Shown piece after piece: positions 16,320-24,983 of a DNA stretch of 51,920 nt. This DNA is from Candidatus Woesearchaeota archaeon (GTDB lineage Archaea; Nanobdellota; Nanobdellia; Woesearchaeales; BS150m-G63). A program made the translations under genes and the position numbers. The DNA is taken from contig JADHVD010000008.1 in NCBI GenBank assembly GCA_016784165.1, forward strand, positions 1 to 51,920. The letters run 5' to 3'. Position 1 is the first letter of the stretch. Each line of letters opens with the position of its first letter. The notes under the pieces were generated by a model. It saw nothing but the letters and a program-made list of their open reading frames with translations, did not search any database and was not told the DNA's origin.

Positions 16320-17204
16320 ATGGAAAAAAAGAGGTCAGGGGTAGATTTATTAGTCTTATTGAAATATTATGCTTTATTTATAGTTCCTGTGTTGGTCTCT
16401 CTTTTTCTTTCTTGGCAGATGGCCAAATACGTTGCACCAAAATTAGACATATCCGTTAATGTCACAATACAAGTATTGATGATTGTGTTCACATTTTTCA
16501 TATTCTCAATATTAGTACCCTATATCAGAAAAAGAGAAAATGTAACAGGTGTTAGATACGCTCTTATGGGGTTTTTTCTGTTTGGGATGTTCATGACACT
16601 CCCTTCATTACTCAAAGGATATGGAGGAATGTTGTTGATGCAATTTCTTTACATAGCGAATTATATTTTACTCACATTTATTTATTGTCCGGAAGTGCTC
16701 GGAATCAATACAAGCCTAAAGATTTGGTTCTCCAAATCAAGACAACTTTTAGTTATTTTCATCTACCTTTCAATTGTGTTATTTTATTCAATGGGTTTTG
16801 CATGGCTTTATTTTGAAATGGCTATTGATCCTGTGCACACAGAGGCATTTAGAATGGATGCAAGAGAGCCTATAGATTATAGCACATTTCTTTATTTCAG
16901 CATAATTACTTTTACAACAATTGGTTATGGAGATATAACTCCAGTATCGGTCGGCGCAAGAATGGTGGTTGGGTTTGAAGCAATATTGGGAATGATAATT
17001 AATGTAGTATTCATAGCCATTTTATTTATGTATATCTCTAACATACAGGCAGTGCTAAAAGAAGAAGAAAAAATAATCCAAGAAGAGAAAAGAATAGAAA
17101 AAAAAGAAGAAGAGATAGAAGAAAAAGAAGAAGAAATAATGAAATTTCAATCGAATAAACCACAACACCCATCACCACCAGATATAGAGAAAAAGATAAA
17201 TTAA
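16320..17204 (+). CDS. Potassium channel-like membrane protein
   Basis: A 294-aa membrane protein with several N-terminal helices (residues about 10-30, 45-62, 78-95, 100-120) and then an ion-channel module. A helix (LLVIFIYLSIVLFYSMGFAWLYFEM) leads to the pore loop with selectivity filter TTIGYGDITPVS, followed by the inner helix (MVVGFEAILGMIINVVFIAILFMYIS). It ends in a Glu/Lys coiled-coil tail (about residues 245-280) that may mediate tetramerisation. TTxGYGD is the K+ filter. The ATG has no strong ribosome binding site; a TATA-like TTTTAAATAAT lies about 25-30 bp upstream. Confidence 0.85.
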   Translation: MEKKRSGVDLLVLLKYYALFIVPVLVSLFLSWQMAKYVAPKLDISVNVTIQVLMIVFTFFIFSILVPYIRKRENVTGVRYALMGFFLFGMFMTLPSLLKGYGGMLLMQFLYIANYILLTFIYCPEVLGINTSLKIWFSKSRQLLVIFIYLSIVLFYSMGFAWLYFEMAIDPVHTEAFRMDAREPIDYSTFLYFSIITFTTIGYGDITPVSVGARMVVGFEAILGMIINVVFIAILFMYISNIQAVLKEEEKIIQEEKRIEKKEEEIEEKEEEIMKFQSNKPQHPSPPDIEKKIN

Positions 17205-17447
17205 TCAGTTAATCAAATTTGCATCTATAGATCCTGTTGTAATTGATAAAGTTTGTTTGGATTTAATTGAAAAAAGGGAAAAAAAGAAAATTTTCAAATC
17301 AAAACATACTATCTTTATGCAAATAAAATTAGTTTAGGAAGTTCTGATTATAATTTGATTGAAATTTAAATTTTAGAAAGATATAAATACATCAAATGGA
17401 TTAAATAAATTAAATAAATTTAATTGATTATTAGGTGAGGTGATTTT

Positions 17448-18614
17448 ATGAAAAAAAAAGTTATTTTAAGTGTATTTTTAATTATGGTTGTTCTTTGTAG
17501 TGTATCTTTAACCATCGCATTTAGTTTTAGAGATTTATTTACTAGAGAAACAGAACCTATTGATTCAAACGAAAGGGGAAATACTGGAAGAGGGAATACT
17601 GGGCAAGAAGATTATGGTGTGGATGAGGAAGAGGAAGAAGTCGAAGATGAAGTCGAAGAGGAAGTTGAGGAAGAGTTAATTGTATCTTTGTATAGTTATT
17701 CTTGTAATGCTGGCGGAAAGGTAAATTATGCTTTTGAAATGAATCAAATTGTAAATGATGGAGATGATTATAAAATCTGTGTTGGTGGAGATTGTGAATA
17801 TGTTTGTTCTAAATCTTCAAACAATTATAAACTTATGTGTATGAGTTTAGAACCTTTGGGAAGTTTAGCAGAAGTTGAATTATACTATAATAACCAAAAG
17901 ATTTTTTCTGAAACAAAACAAATACCTGGGTGTGATGTAGAAGTAGATTTGTATACTTATTCCTGTAATATTGGCGGAAAGGTAAATTATGCTTTTGAAA
18001 TGGATCAAATTGTAAGTTCTGGGGAAGGTTATGAAATTTGCATAGGGGGACTGTGTGAAGATTCTTGTTTGAAAGGTTCAAATGATTATAAGATTTTTTG
18101 TACTAGTTCAAAATTATTAGGAAATTCAAAAGAAGTCAAATTAGTTTATAATAATCAAGAAATTTTTTCTGAAACAAAACAAATACCTGAATGTGAAGTT
18201 CAAATGGATACCATGGCAAGTTTAATTTATTTAAGCGATATAGAAAACATTAATTTTCAATTAAATGGTGTTAATTCTAACAAAAGATATTCTATAAGGG
18301 TAAATTTGGATGTTTTTGATGAAGATTATATGAGTCAAAGCACCCCGTTTTTGAATGGAATTGCTATTGGAACATATAATGTAAAAGGATTTGTTGCAAC
18401 ATGGGATAATTTTGAAGAAGTAAAATATTTTTATGATTTGATAAGAAAATCTTTAATAGATTCCAATAATGATGGCGGTTTGCCATTAAATAGTCAAAGT
18501 CATTTATATGTTAGTGGAGAAGATTGTGCATTTTTAGATGGTGGGACTTATTGTACATTGGATTTATCTGAAGATAGTTATGATCATATCCATTTGATTG
18601 AACAAATTAAATAA
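17448..18614 (+). CDS. Secreted protein with duplicated Cys-containing domain
   Basis: A 388-aa exported protein. A signal peptide (KKKVILSVFLIMVVLCSVSLTIAFS) and an acidic low-complexity linker (EEEEEVEDEVEEEVEEEL) precede two tandem domains of about 83 residues. Each runs xYSYSCNxGGKVNYAFEMxQIV...ICxGGxCExxC...YNNQxIFSETKQIPxC, with conserved cysteines likely in disulfides. A unique C-terminal domain follows, with late cysteines (GEDCAFLDGGTYC). AGGTGAGGTGAT precedes the ATG. No family recognised; a cell-surface role is inferred. Confidence 0.75.
   Translation: MKKKVILSVFLIMVVLCSVSLTIAFSFRDLFTRETEPIDSNERGNTGRGNTGQEDYGVDEEEEEVEDEVEEEVEEELIVSLYSYSCNAGGKVNYAFEMNQIVNDGDDYKICVGGDCEYVCSKSSNNYKLMCMSLEPLGSLAEVELYYNNQKIFSETKQIPGCDVEVDLYTYSCNIGGKVNYAFEMDQIVSSGEGYEICIGGLCEDSCLKGSNDYKIFCTSSKLLGNSKEVKLVYNNQEIFSETKQIPECEVQMDTMASLIYLSDIENINFQLNGVNSNKRYSIRVNLDVFDEDYMSQSTPFLNGIAIGTYNVKGFVATWDNFEEVKYFYDLIRKSLIDSNNDGGLPLNSQSHLYVSGEDCAFLDGGTYCTLDLSEDSYDHIHLIEQIK
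17680..18205 (+). repeat. Tandem duplication within the secreted-protein gene
   Basis: Two units of about 260 bp are alike at DNA level (for example GGCGGAAAGGTAAATTATGC and TTTTCTGAAACAAAACAAAT occur in both). This points to a fairly recent internal duplication of one Cys-containing domain. Confidence 0.75.
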
Positions 18615-18745
18615 TTTTTTTCTTTTTTGTTTTATTTTTCTTTTTTATTTTTCTTTTTTTATGTTTTATGTGAGTAAAAACAAGGGGTTTTTAAAAAAGA
18701 TATAAATTATATTAACTATAAATCAAGAATCTCAATTAATTAAAT

Positions 18746-20089
18746 TCACTTAAAATTAGGCATATTTTTCATCATTTGTTCCATCCCTTTCATGCCCTTT
18801 TTACCTTTAAACTTCTTCATAAGTTTCTTACTCATTCTGTATTGCTTAATCAACTCTCTAATAGCACTAACACTAGTTCCAGAGCCTTTAGCGATTCTTT
18901 CAACCCTTTTCCCATCAATCACTTCAGGATCTTCAAGTTCTTTTTGAGTCATAGAATTCATAATATGACGCCATTTTTCCAGTTTGCCTTCTTGCACTTG
19001 TAACATTTCTTTAGGCATCTTTAATTGGCTAAAGCCAGGAATCATTTCCATAACCTTATTCATAGGGCCCATTTTTTTCATAGCACTCATTTGTTCATAC
19101 AAATCAATAAGATTAAAATCACCCTTAAGCAATTTTTTCCCTAAATCTTCTGCGTCTTCCTTACTTATTGCATCTTTAGCTTTTTCAAGAAGCGCTTCAA
19201 TATCACCCATGCCGAGCATTCTACCAACAAAACGTACAGGATCAAACTCTTCTAAATCATCTAATTTTTCTCCAACACCTATAAATTTAATTGGCGCATC
19301 AGTTGCAGCACAAGCAGTTAAAGCTCCCCCACCTTTAGCAGTGCCATCCATTTTAGTTGCAACTACACCTGTAACTCCACAGCTATCATGGAATTGTTGT
19401 GCCTGTGTTTGTGCAGCTTGTCCCACATCGGCAGAAATAACCAAGAAGTTTTCGTTTGCTTTTATTTTTTTATTCAGATTTTCAATTTCTTCTACTAAAT
19501 CTTTAGATAAAGCATCCCTTCCCGCAGTATCAATAATCAAAACATCATATTTTTTTAAGTCTTTTTCAACTTTTTTCCAAATCTTCAGCGCATTTTTTTC
19601 TTTTTTATCTAAAAACACATCAACTTTAGCTTGCTTTGCAATCTGTTCTATCTGTTCCATCGCAGCAGGTCTATGAACATCCAATCCAACAAGTGCAATT
19701 TTATGCCCTCTTTTTGAGAAAAATTTAGCTAATTTACCTGCAGTAGTTGTTTTACCGTTTCCAAATAATCCCACAAGCATTATTCTAAATTGAGATTCAC
19801 CAACCTTAATTTTAGAACCCTTCCCACCAAGAAATTCAACTAATTCTTCATGAACAATATTTACTAATTGTTCTTTTTTAGTTAATCCAGAAGGTAATTT
19901 TTCTTTAAGAGCTCTTTCTTTAATTTTATTAGTTAGTTCAAAAACAAGTTTTACATTAACATCTGATTGTAATAATGCTTTTTGCACTTCCTTGATCAAT
20001 TCGTTAATTAGTTTTTCATCTACAAAAACAGCTCTAGCTACTTTAGCTAGTGTTTCCTTAATAGATGAACCCAGTTTTTCTAATACCAT
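18746..20089 (-). CDS. srp54: Signal recognition particle protein SRP54
   Basis: GTPase that binds signal peptides and, with SRP RNA, targets ribosomes to FtsY at the membrane. It has an N-terminal helical bundle, then the G domain with GLFGNGKTTTAGKLA (G1), DVHRPAAMEQ, DTAGRD and TKMDGTAKGGGAL. The Met-rich M domain (MSAMKKMGPMNKVMEMIPGF, KKLMKKFKGKKGMKGMEQMMKNMPNF) binds signal sequence and RNA. The length of 447 aa is typical. Its receptor ftsY lies at 26159. Confidence 0.97.
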   Translation of the reverse strand: MVLEKLGSSIKETLAKVARAVFVDEKLINELIKEVQKALLQSDVNVKLVFELTNKIKERALKEKLPSGLTKKEQLVNIVHEELVEFLGGKGSKIKVGESQFRIMLVGLFGNGKTTTAGKLAKFFSKRGHKIALVGLDVHRPAAMEQIEQIAKQAKVDVFLDKKEKNALKIWKKVEKDLKKYDVLIIDTAGRDALSKDLVEEIENLNKKIKANENFLVISADVGQAAQTQAQQFHDSCGVTGVVATKMDGTAKGGGALTACAATDAPIKFIGVGEKLDDLEEFDPVRFVGRMLGMGDIEALLEKAKDAISKEDAEDLGKKLLKGDFNLIDLYEQMSAMKKMGPMNKVMEMIPGFSQLKMPKEMLQVQEGKLEKWRHIMNSMTQKELEDPEVIDGKRVERIAKGSGTSVSAIRELIKQYRMSKKLMKKFKGKKGMKGMEQMMKNMPNFK

Positions 20090-20111
20090 TTAATAACCTT
20101 ATAATAATTAT

Positions 20112-22001
20112 TTACTTTTTATCATTAATCTCTTTCAGAAGCCTCTTTAAAAATGTACTTAATTTAACGCCCATTTCAACATCATTTCCTTTTCTTATAG
20201 CTAATGTTTTATTTTTCTCTTCTTTTTCACCAATCACAATAACATAATTAACTTTTTGATGTTGAGCAGTTCTTACTTTTTTGGAAATACTTTCACTTTT
20301 CTCGTCAAGCTCAACACGAACACCAACCTTACCCAACTCATCCACAACTTCTTCAGCATATTTATTAAAATTATCTGAAACAGTAAGCACTTTAACTTGT
20401 ACAGGACTCAACCATAAGGGGAGTCGACCAGCATAATGTTCAATTAAAATTCCTATAAACCTTTCAAAACTTCCAAGAATAGCTCTATGAATCATTACAG
20501 GTCTATGTTTTTTACCATCTTTCCCTTCGTAAGTCAATTCCAATCTTTCAGGCATTGAAAAATCAACTTGGATTGTTCCACACTGCCAGCTTCTATTCAT
20601 ACAATCTTTTATGTGAAAATCAATTTTAGGCCCATAAAATGCACCATCCCCAGGATTTAGTTGATAATCCAACTTCAAGTCCTTAAGTGCATCTGAAAGC
20701 GATTTTTCTGCATTATCCCACATCTTATCGCTTCCTATTGAACCTTCTGGTCGCGTACTTAACTCTAATTGATAATCTTTAAATCCAAAAGCAGAATAAA
20801 CTTCAATAATCAGTTCTATTAATTTTTTAATTTCATCTTTTAATTGTTTTTCTGTACAAAATACATGCGCATCATCTTGAGTAAAACTCCTTACCCTGAA
20901 TAATCCAGCCAAAACTCCAGACATTTCATGTCTATGAACTAATCCAAATTCTCCTGCTTTAATCGGTAATTCCCTATAAGAATGAACATTATTTTTATAT
21001 ACTAATAATCCACCAGGACAATTCATTGGTTTTACAGCATGTTCTACCTTGTCTATTGTTGTAAAGTACATACTTTCTTTATAATGGTCCCAATGACCTG
21101 ATTTTAACCATAAATCTTTATTTAATATAATTGGGGTGCTTATCTCTTGATACTCTTTTGAACGTAATAAATCCTTCATATAACCCATTACACCATCCCA
21201 AATAATCATGCCCTTATCGTGCCAAAATGGAAACCCAGCACCCTCTTCATGGAATGAAAATAAGTCTAATTCTTTTCCAATAATTCTATGATCTCTTTTT
21301 TTTGCTTCTTCTTGCAATCGAATAAATTCCCTTAACATTTTTCTGTCAGGAAAACTAACTCCATAAATTCTTTGAAGTGATTTATTTTTAGAATCTCCTT
21401 TCCAATAAGCAGCGGAAATTTTTGTCAGTTTGAATGATTTTATCATTCTTGTATGGGGGACATGAGGTCCTCGACATAAGTCCTTAAATTCACCCTGTTC
21501 ATAATAAGAAATTTTTTCGCCTGCAGGTAATTCTTTAATCAATTCTTTTTTATAAGGATTGTCTTTAAACAATTTCAATGCTTTTTCTTTACTAATAATG
21601 TGTTTTTTAATCTCGAGTTTTTCATCAACAATCTTTTTCATTTCTGTTTCTATTTTTTCTAGATCTTCAGGATTAAGAGGGCGAACATCAACATCATAAT
21701 AAAAACCACCTTCAACTGTTGGCCCTATTGTTAGTTTTGCTTTAGGAAACACCCTAAGCACTGCTTGAGCCAACACATGAGCACTTGAGTGATGAAACAC
21801 ATCTTTTCCTTCATGACTATTAAAATCAATTAATTCAATTTCAGAATCTTTATTCACTTTTACAGAAATATCAACAAGCTTATCATTGAGAGTAGCAGCA
21901 ATTATTCCTTGTTTTTTTAAATCATTAGCAATATCTTTTATAGAAACCCCTTTATCATAACTTCTGGTTTTTCCCGATATCTTAACTTTTACCTTCGCCA
22001 T
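20112..22001 (-). CDS. thrS: Threonyl-tRNA synthetase, bacterial-type architecture
   Basis: Charges tRNA-Thr. It has an N-terminal TGS domain (VKVKISGKTRSYDKGVSIKDIANDLKK), then the bacterial/eukaryotic N2 editing domain with HHSSAHVLAQAV. The class II core (RHEMSGVLAGLFRVRSFTQDDAHVFC, motif 2; MIHRAILGSFERFIGILIEHY, motif 3) and the anticodon domain follow. Most archaeal ThrRSs instead carry a D-aminoacyl-tRNA deacylase-like editing domain, so this is probably a bacterial-type acquisition. It is 629 aa. It is 22 bp upstream of srp54 on the same strand and divergent from tpiA. Confidence 0.96.
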   Translation of the reverse strand: MAKVKVKISGKTRSYDKGVSIKDIANDLKKQGIIAATLNDKLVDISVKVNKDSEIELIDFNSHEGKDVFHHSSAHVLAQAVLRVFPKAKLTIGPTVEGGFYYDVDVRPLNPEDLEKIETEMKKIVDEKLEIKKHIISKEKALKLFKDNPYKKELIKELPAGEKISYYEQGEFKDLCRGPHVPHTRMIKSFKLTKISAAYWKGDSKNKSLQRIYGVSFPDRKMLREFIRLQEEAKKRDHRIIGKELDLFSFHEEGAGFPFWHDKGMIIWDGVMGYMKDLLRSKEYQEISTPIILNKDLWLKSGHWDHYKESMYFTTIDKVEHAVKPMNCPGGLLVYKNNVHSYRELPIKAGEFGLVHRHEMSGVLAGLFRVRSFTQDDAHVFCTEKQLKDEIKKLIELIIEVYSAFGFKDYQLELSTRPEGSIGSDKMWDNAEKSLSDALKDLKLDYQLNPGDGAFYGPKIDFHIKDCMNRSWQCGTIQVDFSMPERLELTYEGKDGKKHRPVMIHRAILGSFERFIGILIEHYAGRLPLWLSPVQVKVLTVSDNFNKYAEEVVDELGKVGVRVELDEKSESISKKVRTAQHQKVNYVIVIGEKEEKNKTLAIRKGNDVEMGVKLSTFLKRLLKEINDKK

Positions 22002-22063
22002 GTCTCTTTAAAATTGCTTTTTGCTTTAAATATCTTTTGTTTTAAATTCCCTGCATGGAAATC

Positions 22064-22071
22064 TTTATATA
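22064..22071 (+). promoter_or_regulatory. TATA box of tpiA
   Basis: TTTATATA lies about 30 bp before ATG 22098 with no ribosome binding site. It supports a leaderless or near-leaderless transcript and argues against the upstream start in the ORF track, since that start would precede the promoter. Confidence 0.55.
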
Positions 22072-22097
22072 CTTATTCTCGTCAAATAAATAACAAC

Positions 22098-22775
22098 ATG
22101 GGGTTAAAAACACCTATAATAATTGTTAATTTTAAAACATACGAGTCAGCAACAGGCAAATCTGCAGAGAAACTAGCGAAAATTTGTGAAAAAGTAGCAA
22201 AAGTCACCAAAGTTAATATTGCTGTTGCTGTTCAAGATGCTGATTTGTATAGGGTTTCTAAGGCTGTTAAAATTCCAGTTTTAAGTGAACATATAGATCC
22301 AATAGATTATGGTGCCCACACAGGTCACACACTTCCTGAAGACCTCAAAGCAAACGGCGCCAAAGGTTGTTTATTGAATCATTCTGAAGATAGATTCAAA
22401 ATAGATGATTTAGAAAAAAGTATTGCAAAAGCTAAAGCACTAAAATTAACTACTGTAGTATGTGCGAGTAGCGACTACACAGCAGAATCTGTTGCAGCCT
22501 TTCATCCAGATTTTATTGCTGTCGAACCGCCAGAATTAATTGGTGGAAATGTATCTGTGAGTACTGCAAAACCTCAGATAATTACGAAAACTATAAAAAA
22601 GGTAAATAATATCAGTAATATACCTGTACTTTGCGGAGCAGGTATTAAGACTAAAACAGATGTGCAAAAAGCAGTAGAGCTTGGTGCACAAGGCATTTTA
22701 ATTGCTTCAGCAATCACTAAATCACCACATCCTGGAAAGATATTAGAACAACTCGCAATGGGGTTTATAGAGTAA
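22098..22775 (+). CDS. tpiA: Triosephosphate isomerase (archaeal type)
   Basis: Interconverts dihydroxyacetone phosphate and glyceraldehyde 3-phosphate. It is the short archaeal TIM form of 225 aa. It contains PIIIVNFKTYESATG (substrate Asn/Lys), CLLNHSEDR (catalytic His), IAVEPPELIGG (catalytic Glu) and PVLCGAGIKTKTDVQKAVELGAQGILIASAITK (phosphate loop). The start is placed at ATG 22098, with MGLKTPIIIVNFKTY matching the family N-terminus. Confidence 0.95.
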   Translation: MGLKTPIIIVNFKTYESATGKSAEKLAKICEKVAKVTKVNIAVAVQDADLYRVSKAVKIPVLSEHIDPIDYGAHTGHTLPEDLKANGAKGCLLNHSEDRFKIDDLEKSIAKAKALKLTTVVCASSDYTAESVAAFHPDFIAVEPPELIGGNVSVSTAKPQIITKTIKKVNNISNIPVLCGAGIKTKTDVQKAVELGAQGILIASAITKSPHPGKILEQLAMGFIE

Positions 22776-22817
22776 ATCAATGGGTAAGTCAATAATTTCA
22801 TAAGTTAAATCATTTTC

Positions 22818-23447
22818 ATGGATCCTATAAAGAAAACAATTGAAAGCTATAATAAGTTCGCAAAGAATTATGTAGAATATACTTTTGACACTATTTTACA
22901 ATACCAATTAACTCAGTTTATTTCTTTCTTAAAAGGTAAAAAAATACTTGATGTTGGTGCTGGTTCTGGAAGAGATGCCCAGTATTTGAAAGAAGAAGGA
23001 TTAAAAGTCACAGGGATAGAGCTTTCTCCAGAAGTAATTAAAGAAGCTAAAAGAAAAACAAGGTTATCTTTCAAAGAAATGGATATGCGAAAGTTAGACT
23101 TTAAAGATACTGGTTTTGATGGGGTTTGGTGTTGTGCCTCTTTTATTCATCTTCCAAAAAAAGATGCAGAAAAAGCACTAAAAGAGTTCCATAGAGTATT
23201 AACAGAGAATGGTGTACTCTATTTAGGGTTAAAGGAAGGAGAAAAAGAAGGGTTTGAGTCATCCCATAAATTAAACAACAGTGATGTTTATGTTAGCCAC
23301 TATGTTCAAGAAGAAATAGAAGAAAAATTGAGAGATTGTGATTTTGAGATAATAACAACTTATATTGAAAAAGATGCAGAAGGGATATCTTGGATTAATA
23401 CCTTTGCAAGAAAATTAACAATTAAAAAATTAGATACAAAAAAATAG
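22818..23447 (+). CDS. Class I SAM-dependent methyltransferase
   Basis: A 209-aa methyltransferase of unknown substrate. Motif I is ILDVGAGSGRDAQYL (residues about 42-56), motif II GIELSPEVIKEA, and motif IV FDGVWCCASFIHLPKKD. It resembles small-molecule/UbiE-type enzymes such as tellurite-resistance-like methyltransferases; the substrate cannot be read from the sequence. It lies 42 bp after tpiA on the same strand, with no clear ribosome binding site. Confidence 0.82.
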   Translation: MDPIKKTIESYNKFAKNYVEYTFDTILQYQLTQFISFLKGKKILDVGAGSGRDAQYLKEEGLKVTGIELSPEVIKEAKRKTRLSFKEMDMRKLDFKDTGFDGVWCCASFIHLPKKDAEKALKEFHRVLTENGVLYLGLKEGEKEGFESSHKLNNSDVYVSHYVQEEIEEKLRDCDFEIITTYIEKDAEGISWINTFARKLTIKKLDTKK

Positions 23448-23471
23448 AAATAATAAAAACAACCAAATTAA

Positions 23472-24023
23472 TCAAACAACTTCTACATACACTTTCTGGA
23501 TACTCCCATATACTCCACCTGTGCTGTCTTTAACAGTAACTTTAAAGATATATGTGCCTGGAGGTGTTTTCCCACCAACATCACTATTTCGTGGTATTCT
23601 TATAGGTAATCCAACAACTTTATTGTCATTTTTAGTGATTTCATAAGGTCCAAAATCTGTTTTTATCCAATTTGCTTCATTAACAGAACTACTAATATCT
23701 TCCCTATCCTTACTAAAAGCCTTTTCAAATTCCATTTTCACAGTAAAATCTTGGGTGTTACCCATATTGAATATGCCTAATCCAAAATTAACACTTTTAG
23801 CAAGTTTACCTGTTTTATGGTTGAGTGGAATAGAAACAATCTCCCCACTTGTCAAAGCTTCTTCTATTTCTCTTTGAGTAGAATCATCAACATCTTCTCT
23901 TATCTCTTCTGCTTTAGTCATTAAATTATAAGTCATCTTTATACCCATAGCAAATACAGCTATAGCTATAATCATAATTACAAGAAAATTTGCCGATAAT
24001 TGAACTGCTTTCTTATTGTTCAT
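23472..24023 (-). CDS. Pilin-like single-span surface protein
   Basis: A 183-aa protein. A short positively charged N-terminus (MNNKKAVQLS) precedes a hydrophobic helix (ANFLVIMIIAIAVFAMGIKMTYNLM), then a beta-rich extracytoplasmic domain (GLGIFNMGNTQDFTVKMEF; PPGTYIFKVTVKDSTGGVYG). This layout resembles archaeal type IV pilin/archaellin-like N-termini, although a canonical class III cleavage site is not certain. It belongs to a three-gene minus-strand cluster with 24066 and 24300. Confidence 0.65.
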   Translation of the reverse strand: MNNKKAVQLSANFLVIMIIAIAVFAMGIKMTYNLMTKAEEIREDVDDSTQREIEEALTSGEIVSIPLNHKTGKLAKSVNFGLGIFNMGNTQDFTVKMEFEKAFSKDREDISSSVNEANWIKTDFGPYEITKNDNKVVGLPIRIPRNSDVGGKTPPGTYIFKVTVKDSTGGVYGSIQKVYVEVV

Positions 24024-24065
24024 TTTGTCTTATAAAAATAAAGAAAAAAATAATAAAAAAATTAT

Positions 24066-24290
24066 TTACTTTACAACTTCATACTCTTTCAGTAGCATTG
24101 CCATGAACAACACCAGTATGACTGCTCCAACAACTGCTACTGTAAATCCTTGAGCGAATCCTACCACAAACATAGTATAAAGTCCGAAAGCCATAATACC
24201 AAATCCCAACCACAAGAATTTATCAAGCACTAATTTCATGATTTCAAATTCTTCATGTTGAGTTAATCTTTTTTTAACTTTAGCCATCAT
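24066..24290 (-). CDS. Small two-helix membrane protein between pilin-like genes
   Basis: A 74-aa protein with an amphipathic N-terminus (KRLTQHEEFEIMKLVLDKFLW) and two transmembrane helices (LGFGIMAFGLYTMFVVGFAQ and GFTVAVVGAVILVLFMAMLL). An AGGTGAATT site precedes the ATG. Its position between two similar exported pilin-like proteins suggests a membrane partner. Family not recognised. Confidence 0.65.
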   Translation of the reverse strand: MMAKVKKRLTQHEEFEIMKLVLDKFLWLGFGIMAFGLYTMFVVGFAQGFTVAVVGAVILVLFMAMLLKEYEVVK

Positions 24291-24299
24291 AATTCACCT

Positions 24300-24836
24300 C
24301 TAAACAACTATATCAATAGTTAATTCTGTTCGTTTACTTTCTCCAGCTGAATCAACTGAAACAGTGCAGAAACAGGTTCCTTCACTTGCTTGTGTACTAA
24401 CTTTGATATTAATAGGTAAAACTCTTGTTTCTCCACCTTGAATTTCTGTAGGACTTGATTTATATGCAACTTCAACATCTCCTCCAGTAGCGCAATTTAA
24501 ATCACTTGTTGAACCTCCACCAAGACCTTCACAATCAACACTATTAATAGTATAACTTAATAGATCTTGTTGGTCATTTCTCAAACCTATAAATATTTGA
24601 TCTTTTTCACCAATTTTAATATCTACTTTTGGTCTGCTTAAATCAATCGCCTTACCACTAGCTTTCATCTGGTCAATCATTTGTTTTTTAACAGTCCCAG
24701 AAACTTTTGTAAATTCTTCTGTTGCCCCTCCAAAAATGTTTCTCATGAAACTTAGGCCTAGCCCAAGCATAGTTATTGCAAGAATAAGAACCACAATTGC
24801 ATTAATGGATAGAGTTAAAGAACCCTTCTTTTTCAT
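24300..24836 (-). CDS. Pilin-like single-span surface protein with cysteines
   Basis: A 178-aa protein built like 23472: KKKGSLTLSINAIVVLILAITMLGLGLSFMRNIF followed by a beta-rich domain. The cysteines DCEG, LNCAT and GTCFCTV suggest disulfides. Its C-terminal TELTIDIVV parallels the VYVEVV end of the 23472 protein. AGGTGAAATC precedes the ATG. It is the first gene of the trio; a surface filament or adhesin role is inferred. Confidence 0.65.
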   Translation of the reverse strand: MKKKGSLTLSINAIVVLILAITMLGLGLSFMRNIFGGATEEFTKVSGTVKKQMIDQMKASGKAIDLSRPKVDIKIGEKDQIFIGLRNDQQDLLSYTINSVDCEGLGGGSTSDLNCATGGDVEVAYKSSPTEIQGGETRVLPINIKVSTQASEGTCFCTVSVDSAGESKRTELTIDIVV

Positions 24837-24983
24837 TTGATTTCACCTCTTTAATGAATATAATAATATGTTAACCTAACTTATATTAAGATTATTTATA
24901 AAGTTTTCTATAATTATAACCTTTAGATTAAAAGTAATTTAAAGAAAAGCTTTAAATATATATCAAACAAATTAAATAAAAAA

